DNA from: a virus
Length of the DNA: 25,262 nt
Virus record (IMG/VR): IMGVR_UViG_3300008117_000273
Coordinates: 1 to 25,262 of that record
Strand: one strand, 5' to 3'
This document shows positions 12,797-20,833 of the stretch, one piece after another (position 1 is the first letter of the stretch; every line of letters starts with the position of its first letter). The position numbers and the translations under genes are program-made. The notes beneath the pieces are model-generated. The model had not been told where the DNA came from and ran no database searches. It worked only from the letters and a program-made list of their open reading frames with translations.

Positions 12797-13477
12797 TTAA
12801 TAAATTTTATTCAAAACAAAGATGTCACTATAGATGTTGTTTCCTGTAGAAGCACTTCCCCACTGAGCTGTCACATTTAAGGTATTGGAGATTGTTGTAT
12901 TGAATGTTGTGCTGTTCACTGAATTAAATCCAAATCCTTGAACAGAAGCGTTATTTGTCTTTGTATAATGGAATGCGCCTAAAGTTACAATAGATGCTAC
13001 ACCGGCTGCTCCAGTTTGTCTTATTGTAAAATCAATATTTAAAGACCACACATCGTTTATAACACTGCTCCCTAAATTCTGTAAACCACTATCCAAAAGA
13101 AGAATAGATCCTGCTTTAATTCTAATTATAATATTTTGGTTATTATTGGCATTCATTACACCTCCAAAGATAGCTCTGAAACTATCTCCTGCTTGAAATG
13201 CATTTGCCGGTATAGTTAATGTACCAGAGCCACCATTGATAAGAGTTGTTTCAACAGTAGTGTTTGTAATTACAGTGCTATTTGCAGTCTGAGCAAATAA
13301 GCCATAGGAGTTCGTTGATGGCACTCCTGGTATAGTGACAACAGTTTCTCCTCCGGTATCTGCTGCCGTTACTCCAGATCCTGCGAATTTTAATACAGAT
13401 CTTTGAGTCAGAGCTGTGCTTTCCTCTTTGACCGTCTTATACCCGGTACTCGTTACGTTGATAGTTGTTGTTGCCAT
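12797..13477 (-). CDS. Putative tail fibre / virion surface protein
   Basis: 226 residues, rich in Thr, Ser, Asn and Gly with many beta strands. The start (MATTTINVTSTG, then TQRSVLKFAGSGVTAADTGGETVVTI) resembles the shaft modules of Bacteroidetes phage fibres and spikes. The body has long Asn/Thr-rich strands and ends in an aromatic strand (IYSDIFVLNKIY) suited to trimer packing. It is more AT-rich than its neighbours and is the last structural gene before the lysis cassette. Its start overlaps the TGA of the upstream gene by 1 nt (TGATG). The exact location on the particle is not determined by sequence. Confidence 0.6.
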   Translation of the reverse strand: MATTTINVTSTGYKTVKEESTALTQRSVLKFAGSGVTAADTGGETVVTIPGVPSTNSYGLFAQTANSTVITNTTVETTLINGGSGTLTIPANAFQAGDSFRAIFGGVMNANNNQNIIIRIKAGSILLLDSGLQNLGSSVINDVWSLNIDFTIRQTGAAGVASIVTLGAFHYTKTNNASVQGFGFNSVNSTTFNTTISNTLNVTAQWGSASTGNNIYSDIFVLNKIY

Positions 13478-14067
13478 CAGATTAGATTGATATTTATTGT
13501 ATTATTTTCTGTTGTGTTCTGTGTGAATGTATCCTCTAAAACTCCATTGACGTACAGCTCATATGTTGTCGTCAAATCTCCGCAGTTGTCAGAAGGAGGA
13601 GTGCCATTCTCAAAATCATAGTTATCGAATGGGATATCACACCAGTTCTCTGCATCAAATACGTTCAAAGATAGTAGCATGGTCCATCCTGCGACCATAT
13701 CTTGGCCTCTGTTGATGAATGGATCTGTTGATATCTCTGTGGTGACATCAGCAAACTCAGTCCATCTGTACTGTTGCAGCGTTGTTTTGATATCATTACA
13801 GATCAGCAAGCAATCTGAATGTACCTCATTGATCTGTCTGTACTCAGAATGATTGTACTTGTCGCAGATTGTGATCCCGATATTCACTCTCACATACCCG
13901 GCACCCATCCCTCCAGGCTGAACTGTAGCCACACAAAGCGGATACGTTGCAGCATCTCTGGAGATGGCATCTAAAAATTCACCCTGAAAAAAACTACCGT
14001 TTAGCTGTCTGTGTTGATCTGCGATCAGCTTCAGCTCGGCCATTATTTGATTTAGTGTCTTTTCCAT
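13477..14067 (-). CDS. Phage structural protein, possible head-tail or tail-completion protein
   Basis: 196 residues. N-terminal helices (EKTLNQIMAELKLIADQHRQLN) lead into FQGEFLDAISRDAATYPLCV, a strand-rich middle (GYVRVNIGITICDK), and an acidic end with DLTTTYELYVNGVLEDTF. I recall related proteins between adaptor and fibre genes in Bacteroidetes siphophages, where they may be tail-completion or neck proteins. Gene order (after the adaptor, before fibre) fits. No catalytic motif is visible. The start lies inside a small ORF in another frame, with a 74-nt overlap. Confidence 0.55.
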   Translation of the reverse strand: MEKTLNQIMAELKLIADQHRQLNGSFFQGEFLDAISRDAATYPLCVATVQPGGMGAGYVRVNIGITICDKYNHSEYRQINEVHSDCLLICNDIKTTLQQYRWTEFADVTTEISTDPFINRGQDMVAGWTMLLSLNVFDAENWCDIPFDNYDFENGTPPSDNCGDLTTTYELYVNGVLEDTFTQNTTENNTININLI

Positions 14068-14122
14068 TTAGGTATTCTTTCAGTTTATCGATCTGTTTCT
14101 TTGTTGCTTTGAACTGCTTCAT
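13994..14122 (-). CDS. Very small overlapping ORF (42 aa)
   Basis: 42 residues: MKQFKATKKQIDKLKEYLN, then a polar basic tail. ATG at 14122 overlaps the TGA of the adaptor gene as ATGA, exactly like other junctions here, and the first ~20 residues form a plausible basic amphipathic helix. However 74 nt of it overlaps the 196-residue gene in another frame. It may be a true small gene or only a translational bridge to the next start at 14067. Confidence 0.4.
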   Translation of the reverse strand: MKQFKATKKQIDKLKEYLNGKDTKSNNGRAEADRRSTQTAKR

Positions 14123-14634
14123 ACTATCCAGTTGATAGGCTTGTAGCCTGTATGGTCTTTCTTTACTGATTCATTGCATTCATCCGTATCACAGCAGATA
14201 ATGTACTCTGGATACTTGGTTCCATTGTCATCTTTGAGATACCCGATTAAACGCTCTTTGTAAAAGTACGCATCTTTTCTCAGCATATTGCGCAGCGTTG
14301 CTGTTTGCTCATCAGTGTTCGGAGTCATTGTCTCATCATCCTGTCGGCCTACAGCTTTATTGGTTAGCTTCTCATTCAAGAGCTGAGCTGCTCTGTAGTC
14401 AACGAATGCTACCAAGCAAGGCACCACATAGTTATTCATCAGATCCAGGTAGTCCTGAGTCCATGTGCTTGTTTCAACGCGAGTGAGCAATGCCTTGTAT
14501 AGAGGAGTTCCAAGGGCAGGCTGAATATGCATGTCCTGAGATCTCTTGATACATACTGCCAGGATCTTTGTATCCGTATTGCTATGGATAAGTCCGAGCT
14601 TCTTTAGATTTTCGACTGATAGTAAGTAGTTCAT
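14119..14634 (-). CDS. Head-tail connector/adaptor-like protein (DUF6712-like)
   Basis: 171 residues. The pattern 'LKKLGLIHSNTDTKILAVCIKRSQDMHIQPALGTPLYKALL' is the start of phage adaptor proteins, where an early helix is followed by a conserved QPALGTPLY turn. A long helix (YLDLMNNYVVPCLVAFVDYRAAQLL) and a polar linker follow. The C-terminal part has several Cys (IICCDTDEC) that could bind a metal. These proteins sit under the portal and join head and tail. It lies two genes after the portal, separated by a methyltransferase-like gene, and overlaps that gene by 4 nt. Confidence 0.65.
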   Translation of the reverse strand: MNYLLSVENLKKLGLIHSNTDTKILAVCIKRSQDMHIQPALGTPLYKALLTRVETSTWTQDYLDLMNNYVVPCLVAFVDYRAAQLLNEKLTNKAVGRQDDETMTPNTDEQTATLRNMLRKDAYFYKERLIGYLKDDNGTKYPEYIICCDTDECNESVKKDHTGYKPINWIV

Positions 14635-15323
14635 AATACGTATGTGAATGGGAATCTGTACTCATGATTGTGTCCAGGAGCAAAGATAAGTTTATAGCCT
14701 CTATTTATAAAAGCATTATGGAATGGTCCTGCAAGATATTTTTCTCTATGGTCACCTACACAAGTGTAATCCCAGCCATCAATGGTTTCTCCTTTCTGAA
14801 ATGTGGGAGTGATCATGATATTTGTTGCATAGCTTTCTGCCCATTCAAGGAATGCATTGATATCTATTTTATTATTTGTCCATTCGTCTGAATTAATAGA
14901 TCCTTTTGCTAACAAATAATCTACTTTGTCAAGTGATGGCCTATTGATTCGGTAATCAAAATAATATCCATTGAATCCAAGTAATTCACAGAATCTGAAT
15001 ATCACTGGATCGTTATCCACAAAATAACATTTAGATGCTCCAAATTCTTTGGCAACAATTAAACTTTCTGCACTACCCGGCCCAAGATCAAGGACTGTTT
15101 TTCCTTTTAAATCTACAGCAAGATATGTGAATAAACTTGACCAGATACCCTTCAAATGTTTTGCTCCTGAATAATCTTCAATAGTATCTACTTGATCATG
15201 AATGTATGACCATAAAGATGTGAGATTCTGATAATGACCTGGAGTATTTTCAATCCAAGATACAAGCTCATTCATGCTCATATTCTTGCAATACTCTCTA
15301 AGCTCTGGGTATGTTGTCATCAT
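14631..15323 (-). CDS. SAM-dependent methyltransferase-like protein within the head-tail block
   Basis: 230 residues. A class I methyltransferase motif I, VLDLGPGSAESL (77-88), is followed by CYFVDNDPVI, where the acidic residue that binds the SAM ribose would sit, and by later strand/helix alternation (DYLLAKGS, NIMITPTF). The N-terminal ~70 residues are helical. No motif typical of DNA or protein methylation (for example NPPY or DPPY) is visible, so the substrate is unknown; a glycan or small molecule is possible. It overlaps portal and adaptor genes by 4 nt each but is not a normal part of such blocks, so it is likely an inserted accessory gene. Lower GC and fewer GATC sites than the portal support that. 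Confidence 0.6.
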   Translation of the reverse strand: MMTTYPELREYCKNMSMNELVSWIENTPGHYQNLTSLWSYIHDQVDTIEDYSGAKHLKGIWSSLFTYLAVDLKGKTVLDLGPGSAESLIVAKEFGASKCYFVDNDPVIFRFCELLGFNGYYFDYRINRPSLDKVDYLLAKGSINSDEWTNNKIDINAFLEWAESYATNIMITPTFQKGETIDGWDYTCVGDHREKYLAGPFHNAFINRGYKLIFAPGHNHEYRFPFTYVL

Positions 15324-17290
15324 TTCTTAATTACAAGTTGTTGCACCCAAATATGTCTACAGTACGGAGTTGATGCGCCTGTATCTGGATTGGTATACCA
15401 GCCTCCTCTGTATCTCCATACGTCTCTGTAAGGGCTTAGTCTGTTGCTGATGCTGTTGATATCATCGCGAGTATAGAGCCTATTGAGTCCAAGTAAACGC
15501 AGACAAAAGTCTCTGCTCTTAGTGATCACCGGAGGCACTCCTGGTCTTTCCTGATAGCTGTACACTACCTGAAACCGATCTACAGGTGCAGGAGTCTGCT
15601 CAGTCACTTGCTTTCCCAAATCATTAATCTGTCCTTCTGCATAGATCCCTAACTCAGTGAGCTTGGCAATACTCTGCGCGATCTGCTCAATAGTGGTACC
15701 TGTTGCCTGTGCGATAGCTGTTGAATCCTCGCCATTGGCCAGCATTGAAATGATATTCTTATCAAGGTCATTCAAGATCAGCTGAAGCTCTCCGATAGTG
15801 GCGAACATCATATCCTCACGTTTGAATATCTCATCCGCAGGAGTATCCCATTCAATGATCTCACTCTTGATCACCTTGTATTCACTTGCATCAAGGCCAT
15901 ATTCCGAGAATATTCCAATCTCATCAGAGCTGAATTCGTGTTTATGATCGCAGCTTTGTACCATTGATACCGGCAAACCCACAATTTTGCGAGCTTGAGC
16001 TTCATCAATGGTAGGGAATGATGCCAGGACAATCTGCAAAGCAGAGTCTGCTGTCAGAATTCCGCCTTTAATGTTAGCAACAATCTCAACAAGTGATGCA
16101 ATCTGCGCCCCATTCAGTGCGCTCTTGGCCACATCTACTGCTTCAGGTGCTTGAGTATCCACAGGAGCTGCCGAAGGCTGAACAGATGGAGCTGCCTCAA
16201 GCACTCCTATTGGCTTCACATCAGCCAGCTTCAGCACTCCCAGTGATCCAGATAGCTTGCTCATATAATTAAGCAGCCATTCAATCTGTTTTTGTCTGGC
16301 TTCGACATATGTCTTTTTATAGATCTCAAATAGTTCAGCTGTCTCCGCTGAATTGAAAGATCCATTCGGAGCAATACCAAATAATGATGGAGCTACCACA
16401 GAATGAGCTACAAGGATATTCTGCTGAACAGATTTCTCAGTCATCAGATATCTTTCATGTAGGTTATTTCCACTCAATGGCAATACTGTTGGAGCTTCCT
16501 CTGCGCTGTTGCTGAATGTGATGATGATCTCTCCTGCATCCTCCACAGATTGCGTACGGCCCTTGATCTGATCCTTAATCTTTCTCTCCTCTTCCGCAGT
16601 CTCTGGATATCCTGATGCCAGGTTGATCAATGTTCCTGCCTTGAATCCGTTCTGCAATTCGTACATGTGGAACTTGCTGATATCTACATCAGTCTGGATG
16701 GCAGTTATTCCACCATAGTATGGAGGCTTTGGATAGATTCCTTTCTCTCCCTTAGATTGCTTTGCAGGCTCTTTGTAATACAACAAGAATGATCCTGATC
16801 TGTTGTTCTCATCGAGAGCTGGATAGCTTCTGAAATTAGTAGTCTCAGGAGTTTGTTGCATAGCGGACCAATCATCTGAAACATAGTACAGTCTCTCATC
16901 CTCAGTCATGCGGATGAAATCAACTCCAATGTACTCCCATCTCACCACGCGAGATCCTTCTCTGTTCCAGGTACCAATCACTGCCATGGCACCGAACAGC
17001 TCAAAATCAAATGCCATGCGCTGCACAATCTCATTCATGTCAAAATCAGCGAAGCTGTTGTTTAGGAACTGACTTGCATCACCGGATACAGTTTGAATAC
17101 CACCTCCTGCAATGTAGTAGGTTTTATTCTTTAGGATCCCTTGATGCCATGCTGATCCTTGCAGCATCTCAATCAAAAAGAAAGGATAGTCATTCTTTTT
17201 ACCCCACTTAATGAATCCTCTCTGCCTGTCTTTCTCTTCAATAGGCTTTTGGTATTCTTTGCTGAATGATATGCTTGTGAGCTTATTCAT
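15320..17290 (-). CDS. Portal protein with long C-terminal extension
   Basis: 656 residues. The N-terminal ~360 residues are portal-like: RGFIKWGKKNDYPFFLIEML (24-43), a FGAMAVIGTW strand near 99, and the GIAPNGSFNSAETAELFE segment (305-322) before a long helix. Next come a Pro/Ala-rich linker (361-390) and LNGAQIASLVEIVANIKGG ... SFPTIDEAQA (392-432), a typical portal C-terminal element. The extension has a CDHKHEF motif (447-453), a helix-turn-helix-like part (TGTTIEQIAQSIAKLTELG, 530-548), and ends in RGGWYTNPDTG ... CRHIWVQ (628-650), a Cys/His motif found at the end of minor-head (MuF-like) proteins of Bacteroidetes phages. A portal and minor-head fusion is the simplest reading. It is unusual in lying downstream of the capsid gene. 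Confidence 0.8.
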   Translation of the reverse strand: MNKLTSISFSKEYQKPIEEKDRQRGFIKWGKKNDYPFFLIEMLQGSAWHQGILKNKTYYIAGGGIQTVSGDASQFLNNSFADFDMNEIVQRMAFDFELFGAMAVIGTWNREGSRVVRWEYIGVDFIRMTEDERLYYVSDDWSAMQQTPETTNFRSYPALDENNRSGSFLLYYKEPAKQSKGEKGIYPKPPYYGGITAIQTDVDISKFHMYELQNGFKAGTLINLASGYPETAEEERKIKDQIKGRTQSVEDAGEIIITFSNSAEEAPTVLPLSGNNLHERYLMTEKSVQQNILVAHSVVAPSLFGIAPNGSFNSAETAELFEIYKKTYVEARQKQIEWLLNYMSKLSGSLGVLKLADVKPIGVLEAAPSVQPSAAPVDTQAPEAVDVAKSALNGAQIASLVEIVANIKGGILTADSALQIVLASFPTIDEAQARKIVGLPVSMVQSCDHKHEFSSDEIGIFSEYGLDASEYKVIKSEIIEWDTPADEIFKREDMMFATIGELQLILNDLDKNIISMLANGEDSTAIAQATGTTIEQIAQSIAKLTELGIYAEGQINDLGKQVTEQTPAPVDRFQVVYSYQERPGVPPVITKSRDFCLRLLGLNRLYTRDDINSISNRLSPYRDVWRYRGGWYTNPDTGASTPYCRHIWVQQLVIKK

Positions 17291-17651
17291 ATATGTTGTT
17301 TACTATTGTTGTTGTGAATTCATTTGCAGGACTGCCAGTCTCATATACATGCGCTCTGCCTTCCTCACAAAGTGATGTGGCAAGTGCAGGATCCAGGTTT
17401 GTTGAACTGCTCTGCTCATATATTTTATAGGTATAGAATCCTGCATATGGGAATGTGACATCCACTCCATCAGTGATATCAAACTCATCATATCTCGGAG
17501 TGCCTGTGCTGATGTTTGTTAGGATACAATACACCTTTTCAAATGATTGCTCATGCATAAACTCAAAGAGCCAATATGGACTTGTCAGAGTCTTGAGCTC
17601 TGTCACTGTCACTATCATTGTGCTTGTCTGATTTCTTTCCAGTCTCAGCAT
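17283..17651 (-). CDS. Small phage virion-associated protein (122 aa)
   Basis: 122 residues. The start MLRLERNQTSTMIVTVTEL, then SPYWLFEFMHEQ, matches a pattern I recall from small proteins in Bacteroidetes phage tail regions (ML.L..GQ.N.I.VT.TEL.TL..PYYLF.F), which supports ATG at 17651 over the ATG at 17618. A strand-rich centre (YCILTNISTG, FDITDGVDVTFPYAGFYTYKIYE) follows, like a small beta-sandwich. It overlaps the 81-residue gene upstream by 89 nt in another frame and the portal by 8 nt. Tail-associated role inferred. Confidence 0.55.
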   Translation of the reverse strand: MLRLERNQTSTMIVTVTELKTLTSPYWLFEFMHEQSFEKVYCILTNISTGTPRYDEFDITDGVDVTFPYAGFYTYKIYEQSSSTNLDPALATSLCEEGRAHVYETGSPANEFTTTIVNNIYE

Positions 17652-17808
17652 CTTTCTTGATCATTTTAATTTTTGACTCCGAAGGCTCAAAGATATGAAG
17701 CAATCCTATCTGAATATAGAACTCCTCTTTGCCTAATTCTATTGTGAAATACCGATTCAGTATCTGTGATTTCACCTTTGATCCAATCAGTTCCTTTTTT
17801 ATTTTCAT
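17563..17808 (-). CDS. Small hypothetical protein (81 aa) between tail tube and portal
   Basis: 81 residues: a folded N-terminal part (KIKKELIGSKVKSQILNRYFTIEL, then YIQIGLLHIFE) and a hydrophilic Lys/Asp/Ser tail. The N-terminal part resembles a small protein recurring in Bacteroidetes phage tail modules. The tail overlaps the next gene by 89 nt and is low-complexity (DSDSDRAQDSD), so it may exist only because the downstream frame is constrained. Its start lies 13 nt after the terminator at 17822. Tail assembly chaperone pairs often overlap like this, but no slippery heptamer is obvious. Confidence 0.5.
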   Translation of the reverse strand: MKIKKELIGSKVKSQILNRYFTIELGKEEFYIQIGLLHIFEPSESKIKMIKKDAETGKKSDKHNDSDSDRAQDSDKSILAL

Positions 17809-17821
17809 AGTGCTAATTTAC

Positions 17822-17850
17822 AAAAAAAGGGAAAGGGCAAACCCTCTCCC
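17822..17850 (-). terminator. Intrinsic terminator after the tail tube gene
   Basis: On the minus strand, GGGAGAGGG pairs with CCCTTTCCC (9 bp with one G-T) around a TTTG loop, followed by seven T. It lies between the tail tube stop (17873) and the next start (17808), leaving only 13 nt for a new start. Confidence 0.8.
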
Positions 17851-17872
17851 TTCTATTGATGGAAAACAGCGA

Positions 17873-18406
17873 TTAAACTGCCGGAGATTGCTGAGTCAAC
17901 AAAGTAGTGATGATACCAGGAGCAACATCAGGAACCTCGTTGTTTTCAAGGCCAGCGAGTACGATAGTGTGACCGTTACGATCAGACTTTAATACTCCAG
18001 ATGTATACTCAGATGCATCATTCACCTGTAAACCTTCATCAAGTCCAAGAGCAACATAGTTGCCATCAGCCTTTTCAACCAAACAAACCACCTCATTCTG
18101 AGCAAGCAAATGGATCTCAGCACGAAGCTCCTTTGTATCTGATGCCAGGATCATGTTCAAAGTTTGCTCATACCAAAGAGTTCCGTTGTCTTTGTTTACT
18201 CGAATAGGTGCAGTGTAGGATGACAGATTGCTTTTCAGCTTGTACTGGAATACCTCACCTGTGACAGTCAATGTTGTGATCTCATTGTTTGTCAAAGTAG
18301 GTCCAGTTGCGATTGCGCTAAGTGGGAAAATAATAACAGATTTAATACCACCTTTACCGTTGGTACAAGTTCTGTCATTAAATCCTGTAGTCATATTACA
18401 GCTCAC
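17873..18406 (-). CDS. Major tail tube-like protein
   Basis: 177 residues from a GTG at 18406. The N-terminus MSCNMTTGFNDRTC fits the MACNLTKGF...C start I recall for Bacteroidetes siphophage tail tube or major tail proteins; this is why the GTG and not the ATG at 18394 is chosen. The middle (GEVFQYKLKSNLSSYTAPIRVNK, then LWYEQTLNMILA) and the LLAQNEVVCLVEKADGNYV strand pair complete the family pattern, with DRNGHTIVLAGLE near the end. The gene stands alone between two terminators, consistent with an abundant structural protein that needs its own level of expression. Confidence 0.65.
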   Translation of the reverse strand: MSCNMTTGFNDRTCTNGKGGIKSVIIFPLSAIATGPTLTNNEITTLTVTGEVFQYKLKSNLSSYTAPIRVNKDNGTLWYEQTLNMILASDTKELRAEIHLLAQNEVVCLVEKADGNYVALGLDEGLQVNDASEYTSGVLKSDRNGHTIVLAGLENNEVPDVAPGIITTLLTQQSPAV

Positions 18407-18428
18407 GATTCTTTCTTTTAATAGTTTG

Positions 18429-18450
18429 AAAAAAGGGGACCGAAGTCCCC
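18429..18450 (-). terminator. Intrinsic terminator after the major capsid gene
   Basis: On the minus strand, GGGGAC pairs perfectly with GTCCCC around a TTCG tetraloop, followed by six T. A UUCG loop is exceptionally stable. It lies 11 nt after the capsid stop and 22 nt before the tail tube start. Confidence 0.85.
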
Positions 18451-18461
18451 CGGTTTATTTC

Positions 18462-19433
18462 TTAGTTAGGTGAACCTGTTCCGTTCCACACACCGATCTG
18501 ATCCAAGAATGGTACCTGAACTCCTGCGCGGAATTTAGAACGTACATAGATCACATCATCATCCTGAGAATACCACAAGTCGTAGTTATCGAAGTCTGAT
18601 GATAGATCTGTTCCGAATACGAAATGAGATGCACGGCCTGTGTAGATGTTATCCAATCCGTTCAATCCTGGTACTTTCACTACTCGCATGTCAGTACCTG
18701 GTACGATGATCTCTTCCATAGTTGCAATTTGTGCAGGGCTATAGTGGAAGAAATTCAAGTCTACCAAGTTCTTCATCAATGCGTTGAAGTTCTCACGTCC
18801 TGTGAAGCAAACAAAATCAGCAGATTCTGCAACAGCTTCAGGAGTGTTTTCAAAGCACTCATAGAATACATCAAATGCATTCGATGAAGAGATGCTCGCA
18901 GTAGATGAAGTGTTCAAGTTAACACATCCGTTACCAGTTGTAAGGAACTGACGGAATCCGTTCATCCACTGAAGGTTACCTGTGCCTGATACTTTGTTAC
19001 CTTTCCAGATCAACTTGTCAAGCTCAAGAGCATGAAGTTGCAAAAGGTAGTTTGTGATCTGTGCCTCGAATGGCAAAGACTTGTCCTCAGCTGATGCACC
19101 TGGGCGAAGAGCTAATTGAGTCCAGAATCCGTCAAGATCTTTCTGACAGAATTTTTTCATGTACCCAAGAGTCTCAACAGCGATTGCGCGATCTGTAAAT
19201 ACAGTGTCTCCATCAGGAGTCATGTCGCAGTCACCAGCTTGGTATACGATTGAATCATCCAAAAGTTTGATCTCTTGAGATCCTTTTACTCCTTCTTGGA
19301 TTGTAACATAGCGAAGCGTTTTAGCTTCAGTGACTGAACGTGTGATCAGGTCTTCTCTTTGCTCATCTACATATGCAGCAAGTCCTAATACGTCATAGTC
19401 AAATTTCGATTTGATGAATTTTTTTAATGACAT
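18462..19433 (-). CDS. Major capsid protein
   Basis: 323 residues, a usual size for HK97-fold capsid proteins without a fused scaffold. The N-terminal arm (KKFIKSKFDYDVLGLAAYVDEQ) is followed by strands and a long spine helix (FEAQITNYLLQLHALELDKLI), then an NALMKNLVDLNFFHY segment and an acidic C-terminal domain (DLSSDFDNYDLWYSQDDDVIYVRSKFRAGVQVPF) typical of the capsid P-domain end. It directly follows the scaffold gene (1 nt gap) and is followed by a UUCG terminator. No enzymatic motif. The assignment rests on fold pattern, length and place between protease/scaffold and tail tube genes. Confidence 0.75.
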   Translation of the reverse strand: MSLKKFIKSKFDYDVLGLAAYVDEQREDLITRSVTEAKTLRYVTIQEGVKGSQEIKLLDDSIVYQAGDCDMTPDGDTVFTDRAIAVETLGYMKKFCQKDLDGFWTQLALRPGASAEDKSLPFEAQITNYLLQLHALELDKLIWKGNKVSGTGNLQWMNGFRQFLTTGNGCVNLNTSSTASISSSNAFDVFYECFENTPEAVAESADFVCFTGRENFNALMKNLVDLNFFHYSPAQIATMEEIIVPGTDMRVVKVPGLNGLDNIYTGRASHFVFGTDLSSDFDNYDLWYSQDDDVIYVRSKFRAGVQVPFLDQIGVWNGTGSPN

Positions 19434-19434
19434 C

Positions 19435-20175
19435 TTATTTGTTTATTTGAGATTTCAAAAATATTTGTCGAGCTGTCAGGTTGCTCGTAACCCTTGAGAA
19501 TTTCTCTCCCTCAGTGGTGCCATTTGATGGAGCTGCTTTGAATGCATCGAATTCTGATTTCATTGCGCTCATCTCTGTGCGAAGTGTCTCATTGTCGCTC
19601 ACAATAGTCTGGATCATTTCACCAAGGCTTTCGACTACCTTAGAGAATGCCTCCATCTTTGTAGATACGATTGATTCAACTTGCTCAGCACTCATTGATT
19701 CAGCTGCCACAGGAGCAGCATTGTTTTCGTTGATAGCTGCGATCACTGCCGTAGCAAGATCATACGCCTGGCCCATTTCCAAACCAAGCTGAGCAGCCAA
19801 TACCTCTGTCGCTTTTTCCAAAGCAGCCGGGATCTCTTCAGAGTCGATAGCTTCAAAATCAGATGATGCTGCTTCGCCTTCAGCTGCACGCTCATCAATG
19901 ATCTCAACTACCACTCCACTTGCATCTGTTACGATGCTTACCCCTTCAAACTCGCCACCAAGTGCGTGAGTGCCTTCAGGAGCAGGGATCTGCTCACCAT
20001 CAGCAACTACAAATACCTGTGTGCCAACAGCAAGTTCACCTTCATATGCAATAGCAGTACCATCCATCAATACTCCCTCTCCGAATGACGTCTCAGTGAC
20101 ATCCTCCGTAGATGTAGAGAACATTGATTTCATCTCTGCGATTGCATCCATTACTTTCTTGAAGTTTTCGTTCAT
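19435..20175 (-). CDS. Capsid scaffold-like protein
   Basis: 246 residues, very acidic (many Glu, Ala and Ser). The first ~95 residues hold a strand-rich module: MDGTAIAYEGELAVGTQVF ... VADGEQIPAPEGTHALGG ... SGVVVEI, which I recall before scaffold cores in Bacteroidetes phages. A long helical, coiled-coil-like region follows (residues ~110-215: MEAFSKVVESLGEMIQTIVS, ETLRTEMSAMKSEFDAF), then a short basic tail (SNLTARQIFLKSQINK) that could bind capsid. Helical, charged proteins next to capsid and protease genes are usually internal scaffolds degraded during maturation. The A-rich leader before ATG 20175 is typical of Bacteroidetes. Confidence 0.7.
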   Translation of the reverse strand: MNENFKKVMDAIAEMKSMFSTSTEDVTETSFGEGVLMDGTAIAYEGELAVGTQVFVVADGEQIPAPEGTHALGGEFEGVSIVTDASGVVVEIIDERAAEGEAASSDFEAIDSEEIPAALEKATEVLAAQLGLEMGQAYDLATAVIAAINENNAAPVAAESMSAEQVESIVSTKMEAFSKVVESLGEMIQTIVSDNETLRTEMSAMKSEFDAFKAAPSNGTTEGEKFSRVTSNLTARQIFLKSQINK

Positions 20176-20186
20176 CTTTACTGTGT

Positions 20187-20807
20187 TTATTTATTATGTT
20201 TAATTGTTCCAATTACACTACGCAGATCCTCAAGGGCATTGAATATTTGCTTCATCATTTCAGTTTCCACAGTTCTGCTTGTCTCGCTCAAAAAGAATGA
20301 TCCCTCAATGCTGAATCCTGTCCATTCACCTGCTTTAGCTTTCTGCCAGATCTCATCATTCATGATCTTATAGCTAACTATCCAGGATCCATCATTTACA
20401 TCATGGAATCTCTCAGGCTTTGTGAATCCTTTCTCTTCATCTACTTGATAGCTGTGGATCATGTAGATTCCCTCAACTACTTTGCCCGAGTTATGCTCCA
20501 AATTCACGTTGTTAAAGTTCTGTCTGCGAGCATAGTCAACGATGATGTTTTTGATAGCTTCCTTTGTAAACACTACATAGTACTCCTCATTGCTTTGCTC
20601 ATCATATCTATAGATCGGAGTATCAGCAGAGATAGCCACACCTGTGATCACTCGCTCCTCCTCATTGAACTGATATCTTTTTGCTTTGCTGAAAGTCTGA
20701 TAGCTGATCTCATGCGCAGGATCTGCCACAAGCGAATTGAATTCTACTGTGGTATCCTCTTCATTGAGATCGATGTATATCTCATATACCGGGAGTTCTC
20801 TTTTCAT
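20187..20807 (-). CDS. Prohead maturation protease, XkdF-type
   Basis: 206 residues from ATG at 20807 (MKRELPVYEIYI); the frame stays open upstream but that part lies in the plus-strand gene. Phage XkdF-type serine protease pattern: ERVITGVAISADTPIYR near 68-84, EEYYVVFTKEAIKN, NFNNVNLEHNSGKVVEG with a likely catalytic His in LEH, MIHSYQVDEEKGF, and NDEIWQKAKAGEWTGFSIEG with a likely catalytic Ser (GFSIEG). These enzymes cut scaffold and capsid arms during head maturation. It sits just upstream of scaffold and capsid genes, as expected. The start is only 26 nt from the divergent plus-strand gene. Confidence 0.82.
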   Translation of the reverse strand: MKRELPVYEIYIDLNEEDTTVEFNSLVADPAHEISYQTFSKAKRYQFNEEERVITGVAISADTPIYRYDEQSNEEYYVVFTKEAIKNIIVDYARRQNFNNVNLEHNSGKVVEGIYMIHSYQVDEEKGFTKPERFHDVNDGSWIVSYKIMNDEIWQKAKAGEWTGFSIEGSFFLSETSRTVETEMMKQIFNALEDLRSVIGTIKHNK

Positions 20808-20820
20808 ATATAGAAATATG

Positions 20821-20828
20821 TATTTTTG
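20821..20828 (+). promoter_or_regulatory. Candidate -7 element for the plus-strand gene
   Basis: TATTTTTG matches the Bacteroidetes TAnnTTTG element exactly and lies 5 nt before the ATG at 20834, so the transcript would be leaderless or nearly so. No convincing -33 TTG is seen upstream, where the divergent protease gene starts. Confidence 0.35.
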
Positions 20829-20833
20829 TTCCA

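Noticed and set aside
19222-19229. A single ATGTCGCA outside the iteron array
   Set aside because: Isolated copy inside the capsid coding frame (codons for a Cys-Asp-Met stretch); consistent with chance.
20403-20813. Plus-strand ORF of 136 codons over the protease gene
   Set aside because: Antisense to the XkdF-type protease, which has clear motifs; no independent start signal.
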